Below are positions 1-8,875 of a DNA stretch of 62,516 nucleotides, in pieces; the first letter of the stretch is position 1; each line of letters begins with the position of its first letter. The DNA comes from a virus. Position numbers and translations under genes: made by a program. The stretch covers positions 1 through 62,516 of the IMG/VR virus record IMGVR_UViG_3300019889_000015. One strand, given 5' to 3'. The notes under the pieces are model-generated. The model was not told where the DNA came from. It saw only the letters and a list, made by a program, of their open reading frames with translations, and did no database searches.

Positions 1-153
1 TGTCGCTCGCATTTCCTACGGGTCTGGTCGGATTAGGGGCCTATATCCCTGCCGGGATAGTAGGAATACCTGCTGACCTGCACGTACACCATTTCAACCC
101 CTCCGGCAGGCCCCGCACGGGGCTGCGCTGGCGATCCCGCACGGGAGGTCACC
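1..153. other. Left-end leader with nested inverted repeats (possible packaging-site region)
   Basis: No gene is visible. An outer 7-bp inverted repeat (TTCCTAC at 13-19, GTAGGAA at 60-66) encloses a 6-bp stem (TATCCC 44-49, GGGATA 54-59). A second hairpin (GCCCCG/CGGGGC, 110-123) lies just before the small terminase gene. Palindromes beside terS at a genome end suit terminase recognition, but no overhang or cos cleavage site can be proved here. Confidence 0.4.
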
Positions 154-621
154 ATGGCAGGCTCCGGACCGGCGCCGAAGGACCCGAACAAGCGAGCGCG
201 GAAGAACTCCGACCCGACCCCACTGCGGCTCATCCAGGCCGAGGCTGTTCAGCAGCCTGAGCTGCCCACCTTCGACGTCCAGGTGTCCGAGGACGGCGAG
301 ATCCAGCACGCCGAGTTCAGGTGGCCGGAGCGCACCCTGGCCTGGTGGCGGATGTGGGGCAACTCCCCGCTCTCGGCCGACTTCACCGACAGCGACTGGG
401 ATTTCCTGCTCGACACGGCCATGCTCCACGCCAAGTTCTGGAACGGTGACATGAAGGTCGCCGCCGAGCTGCGGCTGCGCGTCGCCAAGTTCGGCGCCAC
501 CCCCGAGGACCGCGCCAGGTTGCGGATCGTGTTCGTCAGCGCCGACGAGGCCGAGGAGCGTCACAAGGCGCCAACCCGGCCGTCCGCGAGGGAGCGCCGC
601 CGCCCGGCTGCGGGGGCATAG
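154..621 (+). CDS. terS: Terminase small subunit
   Basis: 155 aa. Recognises the packaging site and hands DNA to the large terminase in the cytoplasm. The call rests on position (first gene, stop directly abutting the large terminase ATG), size and the actinophage-type sequence: a charged N-terminus (KDPNKRARKN), a Trp-rich centre (TLAWWRMWG) and a basic C-terminal tail. The ATG has a good ribosome site (GGGAGGT). No canonical helix-turn-helix stands out by eye. Family assignment is partly by context. Confidence 0.75.
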   Translation: MAGSGPAPKDPNKRARKNSDPTPLRLIQAEAVQQPELPTFDVQVSEDGEIQHAEFRWPERTLAWWRMWGNSPLSADFTDSDWDFLLDTAMLHAKFWNGDMKVAAELRLRVAKFGATPEDRARLRIVFVSADEAEERHKAPTRPSARERRRPAAGA

Positions 622-2322
622 ATGCCCTGGAAGCCCCAGTACGAGGGCGACTTCCCGAGCCTCGGGTACTACCTCATCGACTGGATGATCGAGAACCTCG
701 CGGCACCCGCCCGCTACGAGTACGAGCCGTTCGTCCCGTACAAAGAGCAGGAAGACTTCCTGATCAACTTCTACCGAATTGATCCCACAACGGGACGATT
801 CGTGCATGACCGTGGTCTACTCGGTCGCCCGCGTGGCTGGGGCAAGTCGCCGTTCCTGGGGGCTCTGGCCATCGCCGAGGGCCTGGCCGACGTTCTGTTC
901 GACGGCTGGGACGCCAGCGGCCAGCCGGTCGGCCGACCGTGGCGACTGACGTTCACCCCGCTGATCCACATCGCGGCTGTGTCCGAGGAGCAGACCAAGA
1001 ACACCTGGCAGCCCCTCCAGGAGATGATCCGCGAAGGCCCGGTGATCGATAATTACCCCGGCCTCGAACCGATGGACACCTTCATCAACCTCCCCGGCCG
1101 GGGGTCGAAGATCGTCCAGGTCACGTCGTCGGCTCGCACCATCAAGGGCGCGCCGACCAATTTCGCGGTGCTCGACCAGACCGAGGAGTGGGTGCCGTCC
1201 AACGGTGGGCCGGACCTGTCGCAGAACATCCGCACGAACTGCTCGAAGAACGGCGGGCGGACCGTCGAGAGCCCGAACGCCTACATCCCCGGCGAGCTGT
1301 CCGTCGCCGAGAAGTCGGCCGAGACGCAGCAGCTCATCCTTGAAGGCCGAGCGAGGAACGAAGACCTCCTCTACGACCACCGCGAGGCGCCCGCCAATAC
1401 CGACATGAGCGATCGCGAGTCGCTCATCATCGGTCTGCGGCACTCGTACGGGGATTCGTCCGGTCACCCGGACGGCTGCGTGATCCACACTCCACCGTGC
1501 CCGCCCGGACACGTCGACCTGGAAGCCCAGATCTCCCGAATCTGGGACCCGGCCATGGACACCCAGAAGTCCCGGTCGGACTACCTGAACCAGATCACCC
1601 ACGCGAGCGACTCCTGGGTGTCGAAGATCGAATGGGATGCCCGCCACAAGGACATCGCACTCGATGTCCTCGGTAACCCGATCACGGTCGATCCGATCAT
1701 GCCCGGCGACGTCATCACGATGGGCTTCGACGGCTCCCGTGGCCGCGAGCGTGGCAAGGCCGACGCCACCGCGCTGATCGGCGTACGGGTCCATGACGGG
1801 CACTGGTTCGAGATCGGCGTCTGGGAGCAGCCCAAGCTCGCCAAGAACTGGTCACCACCGGTCAGTCTCATCGAAGCCACCGTCGACGAGGCGTTCCGGA
1901 CGTACAAGGTCGTCGGATTTTTCGCCGACCCATCCGGCTGGACCGGTCAGGTTGCGACCTGGGAGGCCCGGTACGGCAAGCGGCTTCGAGTGAAGGCGTC
2001 CCAGGAGCGACCGATCGCCGCCTGGCCCCGTGGCAGGGACGTACGGATGGTCGAGTGGGTGAAGCGCGCCCACGACGCGATCGTCAACGGCGAAATGACG
2101 CACTCCGGCCAGCCGTCTTTGTCCGAGCACGTGCTGAACGCGCGCAAGCGAGCAGTGCCGCAGGGATACCTGCTCTACAAGGCGTACCCGGATTCGCCGC
2201 AGAAGATCGACGCCGCCTACGCGGGAGTGCTGGCGTGGAAAGCACGTCTTGACGCAGTGACCAAGGGCATCGGACGTGCCCGCGAGCCGAAGAAGCCCAA
2301 GGTGCTGGTCATGGCCGACTAA
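622..2322 (+). CDS. terL: Terminase large subunit (ATPase and nuclease)
   Basis: 566 aa. Motor that pumps DNA into the prohead and cuts concatemers. Visible motifs: a Walker A variant GRPRGWGKS near residues 68-76, a Walker B-like VLDQTEEW near 183-190, and a C-terminal RNase H-type nuclease start GFDGSRG near 367-373 with the expected catalytic Asp. The ATG follows the terS stop with no gap, so the two are translationally coupled. Length is normal for actinophage TerL. Confidence 0.93.
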   Translation: MPWKPQYEGDFPSLGYYLIDWMIENLAAPARYEYEPFVPYKEQEDFLINFYRIDPTTGRFVHDRGLLGRPRGWGKSPFLGALAIAEGLADVLFDGWDASGQPVGRPWRLTFTPLIHIAAVSEEQTKNTWQPLQEMIREGPVIDNYPGLEPMDTFINLPGRGSKIVQVTSSARTIKGAPTNFAVLDQTEEWVPSNGGPDLSQNIRTNCSKNGGRTVESPNAYIPGELSVAEKSAETQQLILEGRARNEDLLYDHREAPANTDMSDRESLIIGLRHSYGDSSGHPDGCVIHTPPCPPGHVDLEAQISRIWDPAMDTQKSRSDYLNQITHASDSWVSKIEWDARHKDIALDVLGNPITVDPIMPGDVITMGFDGSRGRERGKADATALIGVRVHDGHWFEIGVWEQPKLAKNWSPPVSLIEATVDEAFRTYKVVGFFADPSGWTGQVATWEARYGKRLRVKASQERPIAAWPRGRDVRMVEWVKRAHDAIVNGEMTHSGQPSLSEHVLNARKRAVPQGYLLYKAYPDSPQKIDAAYAGVLAWKARLDAVTKGIGRAREPKKPKVLVMAD

Positions 2323-2338
2323 GTGGAGGAGGTACGTA

Positions 2339-3814
2339 GTGGCTATCGCTCCCGCGCTCCTCACGCTCAGTGATCTTTCCGACGAGGAGCGGGCCACGCT
2401 CTCCCGGCTGGAGAACCGTCTCCACCAGAAGAAGATCCGCAACGAGCTGCGCTCGAACTATTACGACGGCAAGCACCGCCTGCACAAGCTGGGCATCTCG
2501 ATCCCGCCGCAGATGCAGGACATCGAGACCGTCATCGGCTGGCCCGCCAAGTCCGTCGACGTGCTGGAGCAGCGACTGAACTTCGAGGGCTTCGTACTGC
2601 CCAACCAGTCGGGCCTGCTCGACGACCTGGCGCTCATCGACGCCGAGAACGACATGACCCTGGAGCGGTCCCAGGCCCACGTCTCGGCCCTCACCCACGG
2701 CACCGCCTTCGCCTTCGTCAGCAACGGCGACGTCAACGCGGGCGATCCCACGGTCGTGGTCTCGATCCGCTCGGCCCGCGAGGCGTCGGCGATCTACAAC
2801 CGCCGCACCCGTCGTCTTGACGCCGCCCTGGAGATCGTTCAGGGCCAGCGCGCCAGTGACCGGACCAAGATCCTGTACCTGCCGATCGTCACCATCACCA
2901 TTCGCCGGGACGACAACGGCCGGATCATCATCGAGCGCAGCCCGAACCCGACCGGCCGCGTGGCCTGTGTGCCCATCCGGCACCGGCCGTTCATCGAGCG
3001 TGAGTTCGGCATGTCCCGGATTACCCGGCCGGTCATGTCGCTCACCGACGTCGCCGTCCGCACGATCCTGCGCACCGAGGTCTCGGCCGAGTTCTACAGC
3101 AGCCCCCAGCGGTATCTGCTGGGCGCTGACGAGACCGCCTTCACTGACAAGGACGGCAACGTCAAGACCGGCTGGGAAGCCATCCTCGGCCGCGTGTGGG
3201 CGATCCCGCACGCCGAGCGTGACGACATCACCGACGAGATGCCGCCGCCCATGCAGGTCGGCCAGTTCCCAGCCGCCTCGATGCAGCCGCACACCGACCA
3301 CCTGCGGTCCACGGCGACGATGTTCGCCGGAGAGACCGCGATCCCGGTCAGCTACCTCGGCATCATCCACGACAACCCGGCGTCAGCCGACGCCATCAAC
3401 GCCACCGAGTCGGAGCTGAACAAGGTCGCCGAACGCGACCACCTGAGCTTCGGCGCCGCGTGGATCAACGTGGGCAAGCTCTCGATCATGATGCGGGACA
3501 AGACCGACGTCCTCCCGCCCGAGCTGGTCCGGCTGCGGGACCGCTGGGCGAACCCGGCGACCCCGACCCGTCAGGCTGCTGCTCAATCGGTCATGTCGCT
3601 GGTCTCGACCGGCGTTCTGCTGGCCGACTCGGAGATCACGTGGGAGCAGCTCGGCTACGACCAGTCGACCATCGACCGGCTGAAGCTTGAGCGGCGCATT
3701 CGTGCCGCCGACATCGCCCGTCAGCAGCTCGTGGAGGCCGCTACGGCGGCGAATCCCCGAGCGGCCGAGCTGACCGCCAGGCCACAACCCGTACCGCCTG
3801 AGAACGCCGCCTGA
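2339..3814 (+). CDS. Portal protein
   Basis: 491 aa from a GTG preceded by GGAGGAGG at 2326-2333; a longer reading upstream overlaps terL and lacks a ribosome site. SPP1 gp6-like portal that forms the dodecameric ring at the head vertex, the DNA entry and exit channel. Support: position between TerL and MuF, length, and a C-terminal region typical of the family (INATESELNKVAERDHLSFG). The stop overlaps the MuF ATG (TGATG). Confidence 0.88.
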   Translation: MAIAPALLTLSDLSDEERATLSRLENRLHQKKIRNELRSNYYDGKHRLHKLGISIPPQMQDIETVIGWPAKSVDVLEQRLNFEGFVLPNQSGLLDDLALIDAENDMTLERSQAHVSALTHGTAFAFVSNGDVNAGDPTVVVSIRSAREASAIYNRRTRRLDAALEIVQGQRASDRTKILYLPIVTITIRRDDNGRIIIERSPNPTGRVACVPIRHRPFIEREFGMSRITRPVMSLTDVAVRTILRTEVSAEFYSSPQRYLLGADETAFTDKDGNVKTGWEAILGRVWAIPHAERDDITDEMPPPMQVGQFPAASMQPHTDHLRSTATMFAGETAIPVSYLGIIHDNPASADAINATESELNKVAERDHLSFGAAWINVGKLSIMMRDKTDVLPPELVRLRDRWANPATPTRQAAAQSVMSLVSTGVLLADSEITWEQLGYDQSTIDRLKLERRIRAADIARQQLVEAATAANPRAAELTARPQPVPPENAA

Positions 3815-4533
3815 TGGCTCCCGTCGACGACATGACGACGGAGTTGGAGGCGCTCCGGCTGCTGGCCATCTCCGCTCTCCTGGCCGCGATGCAGGACAGC
3901 GACATGTCGACCCCTTCCGGAGCGTGGCGGACGCTGCGCGAGATATTCATCGACATCACCATCGTCTACGGCGAGCAGGCCGCGATGTCGGCGATCCGGT
4001 ACCTCGAACTGGACCGCTCGCTGGCGGGCGTCGACGCGCCGCCGATCTCGCTGATCAACACCGTCGAGCTGGAACAGATCGAGCGGTCACTGGGCTGGTC
4101 GCTACGACCACTCGACGAAGGTGACCTGCTGCTGGCCGAGCGTCGAATGGCCGGGGCACTCCAGCGCCTGATCGAGCAGCCGAACCGGGAAACGATCTTC
4201 GAGGCCACCGTCCAGGCAAACACTCGATACGCCCGAGTCCCGAGGCCGGGAGCTTGCGCGTTCTGCGTGATGCTCGCCTCCCGTGGCGGCGTCTACGACG
4301 AGCTGACCGTACTACTCACCACCGGCCGGTCGACCGGGACCAGCGGCCGGTCGGCCGGTCTGCATTACCACGACAACTGCCATTGCACGTCCCAGGAGAT
4401 CCGCGAAGGCGAGGAACTCCAACCGGCCAACCAGCGCGCCGAGAAGGCGTGGGAGGCGTTCTCCGAGAGCGTCCGTGGCGCGGTCACCCTGGGCGGCTTC
4501 GAGGCGTACCTGAAAGATCATCCGTTCGAGTAA
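3814..4533 (+). CDS. MuF-like minor head protein
   Basis: 239 aa. Head morphogenesis protein of the MuF/SPP1 gp7 group. The diagnostic part is the C-terminal cysteine/histidine motif: GACAFCVMLASRGGVY near 147-162 followed by HYHDNCHC near 185-192. It directly follows the portal, with which MuF proteins associate inside the head. Actinophage homologues are often annotated as capsid maturation protease, but I see no protease motif. Confidence 0.8.
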   Translation: MAPVDDMTTELEALRLLAISALLAAMQDSDMSTPSGAWRTLREIFIDITIVYGEQAAMSAIRYLELDRSLAGVDAPPISLINTVELEQIERSLGWSLRPLDEGDLLLAERRMAGALQRLIEQPNRETIFEATVQANTRYARVPRPGACAFCVMLASRGGVYDELTVLLTTGRSTGTSGRSAGLHYHDNCHCTSQEIREGEELQPANQRAEKAWEAFSESVRGAVTLGGFEAYLKDHPFE

Positions 4534-4578
4534 GCCGCGGTTCGCCGGCGACGCTCTGACCTGCGCTTATTCATTCTT

Positions 4579-4594
4579 CCCCGCGCACGCGGGG
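4579..4594 (+). terminator. GC-rich hairpin between MuF and scaffold genes
   Basis: Perfect 7-bp stem CCCCGCG/CGCGGGG with a 2-nt loop (physically a shorter stem and larger loop). There is no clear U-tract, so it may be an attenuator or mRNA-processing hairpin rather than a full terminator. It sits in the 112-nt gap before the scaffold gene. Confidence 0.4.
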
Positions 4595-4645
4595 TCAACC
4601 CCCATGGCCGCACGGCCACCTTCATCCCGCACGGGAGGAATCCGC

Positions 4646-5326
4646 ATGTCCACACTTCCCACTCACCCTCGGACCGGCCGTCGAGCAGTCGGCTGGCGCA
4701 AGCCTCGCCAAGGCGAGATCGGTGCAAAGCCGATCTGGCCCATCGCCGGAGGTTCCGGCGAGGGCGACCCGCCGCCAGCCCCAGCACCGACACCGCCACC
4801 AGTACCGCCGACGCCACCGACTCCTCCCGAGCCGGATGACAAGACGGACTGGAAGTCCGAGGCGCGCAAGTGGGAACAGCGAGCGAAGGACAACAAGGGC
4901 GCAGCCGACGAAGCCGTCGAGCTGAAGGCTCGTCTCGACAAGTTGTCCCCGCTGGAGAAGCTCGCCGAGGCCCTCGCACCGAACGGTGCCAAGGACCCCT
5001 CCGACCTGGAGAAGCTCACCGAGCGGATCTCCAAGCACGAGGACGAGCTGGCCTCGGAGCGCCTCGCGCGCTACCGAGCCGAGGTTGCCAACGAGAAGGG
5101 CCTGCCGTCCCCGCTGGCTGCACGGCTGACCGGGACGACGCGCGAAGAACTCGCGGCCGACGCGGACGAACTACTGAAGCTCCTGCCATCCACGCCCGAA
5201 AAGGGCCAGCGACCCGGCTATGTCGGTGCCTCCGGTACCGGCGAGCACGCCCCCGCAAAGGGGTCTGTCGCTGCTGGTCGAGAGCTGTTCAAAGCAGCGC
5301 GCCCGAAGGCGCCCGCTCAAATCTGA
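4646..5326 (+). CDS. Capsid scaffolding protein
   Basis: 226 aa. Start chosen at 4646 because GGGAGG lies at 4632-4637 and residues upstream would be a GC-rich shadow. A low-complexity Pro-rich stretch (about residues 40-62) is followed by a highly charged helical, coiled-coil region (about 65-160), as in scaffolds that guide capsid assembly and then leave. Position between MuF and the decoration/capsid genes supports the role. Confidence 0.78.
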   Translation: MSTLPTHPRTGRRAVGWRKPRQGEIGAKPIWPIAGGSGEGDPPPAPAPTPPPVPPTPPTPPEPDDKTDWKSEARKWEQRAKDNKGAADEAVELKARLDKLSPLEKLAEALAPNGAKDPSDLEKLTERISKHEDELASERLARYRAEVANEKGLPSPLAARLTGTTREELAADADELLKLLPSTPEKGQRPGYVGASGTGEHAPAKGSVAAGRELFKAARPKAPAQI

Positions 5327-5343
5327 TCTGAAAGGACCGAACC

Positions 5344-5736
5344 GTGCCTCGTCGTAGGACTGAGAGCTTCGGGGCGGGAGACCAGCGATGGCTGGGATCG
5401 GCGCACGGCATCTGGAACGCCCAGACCGTGACGCTGGACATCTCCGGCTTCACCGAAGGCACGCATTACCCCGATGGAGTCATTCTCTCGGGCACGCCGC
5501 TGGCTCGTATCGCCAGCGGCCTCGCCGTCCCGTACGTCTCGGGCGGCGCTTCAGGAACAGGCGTCCTCTGGGGCTTCCTGTTCACCGACCAGACCGTGAA
5601 CGGCACTGACGACTTCGCCGCCCCGATGCTGGACCACGGTCGCATCAAGACCGAGTTCCTGCCGGTCGGCTTCGTCATCCCGACTGCGGCCAACAACCGG
5701 ACCACCTGTGTGTTCCTGGCGGGGGCTGGTAGCTGA
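5344..5736 (+). CDS. Head decoration protein
   Basis: 130 aa, GTG start with GAAAGGA upstream. Resembles the lambda gpD-type capsid-stabilising proteins: a small beta-rich chain with a segment of the type GVILSGTPLARIASG and a late FAAPMLDHGRIKTEFLP. It lies immediately before the major capsid gene, overlapping it by one base. Binds the outside of the expanded capsid. Confidence 0.75.
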   Translation: MPRRRTESFGAGDQRWLGSAHGIWNAQTVTLDISGFTEGTHYPDGVILSGTPLARIASGLAVPYVSGGASGTGVLWGFLFTDQTVNGTDDFAAPMLDHGRIKTEFLPVGFVIPTAANNRTTCVFLAGAGS

Positions 5737-6770
5737 TGGCTCTCTGGACTGAGGCCGTTGATCCGGCCACTCTCACCGGCTACGCGCGTGAGTCGCTCGC
5801 CGCGTACGAGGCCCGTCAGGGCCGCCTGTCCCTGGTACTGCCGAACCGCGAGGTCGCTGACATCGTGGTCCGGTTTGTCGCCGGGCAGAACGGCGGACTC
5901 GTCGACATCGCCTACTGGCGTGCATTCGACGCCGAGCCCGAGATCGGCCAGCGCGACGTGTCGCAGCGCGTCACCATCGAGCTGCCTGCCGTGGGTCGCA
6001 ACGAGCCGATCACCGAGTACGAGCAGCTCCGTGGGCGTAGTGGCGAAGTCACTGCCGAGCTGGCGCTGACGACCATCCAGCGGGCCACTGACCGCACCGT
6101 GCGAGCGATCGCCGATGCGGTGGAGTATCTGCGGGGCATCGTCATCCACACCGGCAAGGCGACGATCGACCAGTACAACTTCAAGTCCGACGACGACTTC
6201 GGTCGAGACGTGGACCACTCGATCACCGCCCCTGTGCTGTGGTCGAACACCGCTGCTGACCGGCTGACCCAGCTCTCCACCTGGTCGCAGGTCGTCACGG
6301 ATGCGACCGGCTCCGAGCCGGGCGCCATCCTCATGTCGACCCGCGCCTTCCGGGCGCTGGCCAACGGCGACCAGTTCCGGACGATCCTCCAGGGCGGCGC
6401 CACCCGGCCCGCCGTGGCCCAGGACGTCCGGGATCTCGTCATCGGCAACGGACTGCCCCCGATCACGCTGTACGACCGCCGCGTGCGGGTCAACGGCGTG
6501 CTCACCAAGGTGCTGCCGGACGACTCGGTGTACCTGCTTCCCGCGATGACGGAAGACTCCGACGGCACCGATCTCGGTGCCACCTTCTGGGGTCGCACGC
6601 TGTCGTCCACGGTGCCCGGATACGGCATCGAGGCGAGCGAGCAGCCCGGCGTCGTGGTCGGTGTGTACCAGCACGACAAGCCCCCGCACGGGCTGGAGGT
6701 CATCGGCGACGCGATCGCGCTGCCGGTGCTCGCCAACCCCGACCTGAGCTTCGTCGCAAAGGTGCTGTGA
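5736..6770 (+). CDS. Major capsid protein
   Basis: 344 aa, HK97-fold shell subunit. The N-terminal pattern LVLPNREVADIVVRF and YWRAFDAEPEIGQR resembles the gpE-type (lambda-like) capsid family. No long scaffold-like delta domain is fused, in keeping with a separate scaffold gene. It ends the scaffold-decoration-capsid trio. Probably the most abundant head protein. Confidence 0.88.
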   Translation: MALWTEAVDPATLTGYARESLAAYEARQGRLSLVLPNREVADIVVRFVAGQNGGLVDIAYWRAFDAEPEIGQRDVSQRVTIELPAVGRNEPITEYEQLRGRSGEVTAELALTTIQRATDRTVRAIADAVEYLRGIVIHTGKATIDQYNFKSDDDFGRDVDHSITAPVLWSNTAADRLTQLSTWSQVVTDATGSEPGAILMSTRAFRALANGDQFRTILQGGATRPAVAQDVRDLVIGNGLPPITLYDRRVRVNGVLTKVLPDDSVYLLPAMTEDSDGTDLGATFWGRTLSSTVPGYGIEASEQPGVVVGVYQHDKPPHGLEVIGDAIALPVLANPDLSFVAKVL

Positions 6771-6771
6771 C

Positions 6772-7086
6772 ATGAGCCGCCGCCTCACTGGCCGGTACGT
6801 CCTCCGTAACCCGAACACCTTCCTTGTGGAGTCGTTCGGGCCGGACGACGAGGTACCGGACTGGGCGGCGGACCTCATCACGGACGAGTCGGCCTGGGCT
6901 TCCGAGGACTCCTCGGAGGCCGGGGCCGACCGGCCGGAGACGTCGCCGCCACCGAAGTACGGCAAGGGCTCAACCGCCGAGGCGTGGTTCGACTACGCCA
7001 CCGCCAACGGCATCGAGGTCTCGCAGGAGATGACCCGCAAGGACGTCATCGACGCACTCGACGAGGCCGGTATCCCGACTGAGTGA
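6772..7086 (+). CDS. Small protein after major capsid, unknown
   Basis: 104 aa, acidic. The N-terminal part (TGRYVLRNPNTFLVESFG) looks beta-rich. After a Ser/Pro linker (about 45-62) the C-terminal 40 residues (STAEAWFDYATANGIEVS) look like a small helical LEM/SAP-like or Rho-N-like domain. This slot in actinophages usually holds head or connector accessory proteins. No firm function. Confidence 0.6.
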   Translation: MSRRLTGRYVLRNPNTFLVESFGPDDEVPDWAADLITDESAWASEDSSEAGADRPETSPPPKYGKGSTAEAWFDYATANGIEVSQEMTRKDVIDALDEAGIPTE

Positions 7087-7100
7087 CCGGAGGTACCGCC

Positions 7101-7514
7101 ATGGCCTGCACTTCCATCGAGGCGGTCCGGTCCCGTTGGCTGGGCAGCGGGGCGATCCCCGACGACGGCGTTATCGCCACGCTCATCGACGACGCCGAGG
7201 ACACGATTCTCGCCGCCGTCCCCGACCTTCAAGACCGACTGGACGACGGTCGAATCCCCCAGGCTCGACTGGACAAGATCGTCGCCCGAATGGTCATCCG
7301 GCACGTACGCAACCCCGAGGGCTACCGGCAGATCCAGGAGACCACCGGCCCGTTCACCCGAGGCTTCACCCACTCCGGTGACGAGCCCGGCGCGGTCTTC
7401 CTCTCCAGCGCCGAGCGGCGAGAACTGCTCGGCTACCGGAGCGGCCGGGCCTTCCAGATCGAGACCATGCCCGATGTCCCGGCGCGGTCCTATGACGCGG
7501 AACGGTACTGCTGA
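7101..7514 (+). CDS. Head-tail connector (adaptor, Gp19-like)
   Basis: 137 aa from the ATG at 7101, which has GGAGGT 7 nt upstream; the ATG at 7083 lacks one. Helical N-terminus with VRSRWLGSGAIPDDGVIATL and a C-terminus ending near FQIETMPD, typical of the adaptor that docks on the portal. Its stop overlaps the next connector gene. Confidence 0.72.
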   Translation: MACTSIEAVRSRWLGSGAIPDDGVIATLIDDAEDTILAAVPDLQDRLDDGRIPQARLDKIVARMVIRHVRNPEGYRQIQETTGPFTRGFTHSGDEPGAVFLSSAERRELLGYRSGRAFQIETMPDVPARSYDAERYC

Positions 7515-7864
7515 TGGTGTACCCGCCCGTCATGGGACCCGTCCGGGTCCTCCGGGTTCCCGGCCGCGACATGCACGGCGACCCGCAACCGGCCGTCGAG
7601 CACGAGCAGCCCGGCTGCGCATGGGCACCACGCTCGGCGATCGAGGACAGCGACCTCCAGAACACGGCCATCACCGGCTACTGGCTGTTCGCGCCGTACG
7701 ACGCGGACCTCCGGTTCACCGACCAGGTGATCATCCCGGAGATCGTCGACGCCGAGGGCGTCCCGGTCGTGTGGCAGATCGAAGGCGAGCCCGGCCGATG
7801 GAAGTCGCCGTGGACGCAGGAGGAGGTCGGGACGCAGATGGCGCTCCGACGCGCCACCGGATAA
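7514..7864 (+). CDS. Head-tail connector (head-closure/stopper)
   Basis: 116 aa, beta-rich, with the ATG overlapping the adaptor stop (TGATG). Its place as second connector, its size and the hydrophobic beta pattern fit a stopper that seals the head after packaging. Assignment is mainly by synteny. Confidence 0.6.
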   Translation: MVYPPVMGPVRVLRVPGRDMHGDPQPAVEHEQPGCAWAPRSAIEDSDLQNTAITGYWLFAPYDADLRFTDQVIIPEIVDAEGVPVVWQIEGEPGRWKSPWTQEEVGTQMALRRATG

Positions 7865-7884
7865 CCCCCCCCAGGAGGTCCGTC

Positions 7885-8100
7885 ATGCACGCTCGTCGCT
7901 TCCAGCTCAACCGCCGGGTCGATCACACCGGCCTCTCCGGTACCGGCACCGTCGCTGACGGCATCGAGTGGCCGGACGGAACCGTTGTTCTGCGCTGGCG
8001 CGGCGACCGCAGCTCCACCGTCTACTGGTCCTCGATCGAGGACGTGGAGGCCATCCACGGTCACGACGGCGACACGGCTGTCGAGTGGGTCGACCAGTGA
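7885..8100 (+). CDS. Small conserved actinophage connector-region protein
   Basis: 71 aa, ATG with GGAGGTC upstream. Contains RRVDHTGLSGTGTVADGIEW and WPDGTVVLRWRGDRSSTVYW, a short SH3-like family I recall from tail-connector regions of actinophages. Function unknown. Ends in a GTGA overlap with the next gene. Confidence 0.68.
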   Translation: MHARRFQLNRRVDHTGLSGTGTVADGIEWPDGTVVLRWRGDRSSTVYWSSIEDVEAIHGHDGDTAVEWVDQ

Positions 8101-8417
8101 GGTACCAGGAGAACCACTCCGAGATCGGGCGGATGCTCATCGGCCCCGAGATGCACGCGCTCGTGGACCATTTCGCCGCTGCCGGGAAGCTCTACGCCCA
8201 GTCGATCTCCCCACACGGCGAGACCGGCGACTACCGCCGGTCGTTCCGCGTCGAGCGTGGGCTGAACCTCAACGTCACGCTCCGGCCCGGCAAGCGCGCC
8301 GTGGCCCGCCTGCACAACGACTCCGACCACGCGCTGTCGGTCGAGTACGTCATCGAGCGCGACGGCCAGCGCATCCTCACCCGGACCATGGGCTTCATCG
8401 AAGGTTGGCACCCCTGA
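8097..8417 (+). CDS. Tail completion protein (HK97 gp10-like)
   Basis: 106 aa from a GTG at 8097 overlapping the previous stop. Contains EIGRMLIGPEMHALV and a late beta-strand region, like the neck/tail-completion proteins coded between stopper and tail terminator. The reading extends upstream in frame, but that part is a shadow of the previous gene. Confidence 0.65.
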   Translation: MRYQENHSEIGRMLIGPEMHALVDHFAAAGKLYAQSISPHGETGDYRRSFRVERGLNLNVTLRPGKRAVARLHNDSDHALSVEYVIERDGQRILTRTMGFIEGWHP

Positions 8418-8803
8418 TGGCTGATCTGCCCCCGTGGCCTGACCCTCACGATCTGCTGGCCGAGCTGCTCGCCGACCTCACCGTGACCGACGTGGTTGGT
8501 CCGCTCCTATATGCCGAGTTCCAGGACGACATGCCGCTGATCCGAGTCCGCAAGGTGGGCGGGACCAACGACAAGATCACCGACTTCCCCCGGATGGCCG
8601 TCGACGTCTACACGGCCACCTACGCGGAGTCCTACGAACTGGCCGAAGCCATCAGGCAACGGCTGATGTCCTACCCGCACATCACCGCGAGTGCCGGTCG
8701 GCTCGACCGCTGTGAGGTCGAGACAAGTCCGTACGAGGTCCCGTGGCCGGACCCGTCGACGAGATATCTCACGGCCACGTACCGGATCAGCACCCGTCGC
8801 TGA
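8417..8803 (+). CDS. Tail terminator protein (gpU-like)
   Basis: 128 aa, ATG overlapping the previous stop. The LIRVRKVGG and MAVDVYTATYAESYELAEAI segments match the tail-terminator type that caps the tail tube and joins it to the head. The next gene is the major tail protein, the usual order. Confidence 0.7.
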   Translation: MADLPPWPDPHDLLAELLADLTVTDVVGPLLYAEFQDDMPLIRVRKVGGTNDKITDFPRMAVDVYTATYAESYELAEAIRQRLMSYPHITASAGRLDRCEVETSPYEVPWPDPSTRYLTATYRISTRR

Positions 8804-8827
8804 CGCCACCCCCCTTCCACAACAAGG

Positions 8828-8842
8828 CCCCGCGTCGCGGGG
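8828..8842 (+). terminator. Hairpin before the major tail protein
   Basis: CCCCGCG/CGCGGGG stem followed by TTT, in the 72-nt gap ahead of the major tail gene. The same stem is used at 4579-4594. It could trim or attenuate read-through transcription. Confidence 0.42.
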
Positions 8843-8875
8843 TTTCACAACCCCGCACAGAAGGGAAGCGTCGTC

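Noticed and set aside
94-807. Leftward open reading over the small terminase gene
   Set aside because: Antisense shadow of terS and terL; no start signal, and low-complexity Gly/Val/Arg composition.
2276-2338. Upstream extension of the portal gene into the terminase gene
   Set aside because: The first 21 residues read in a shadow frame of terL; the GTG at 2339 has a strong GGAGGAGG site.
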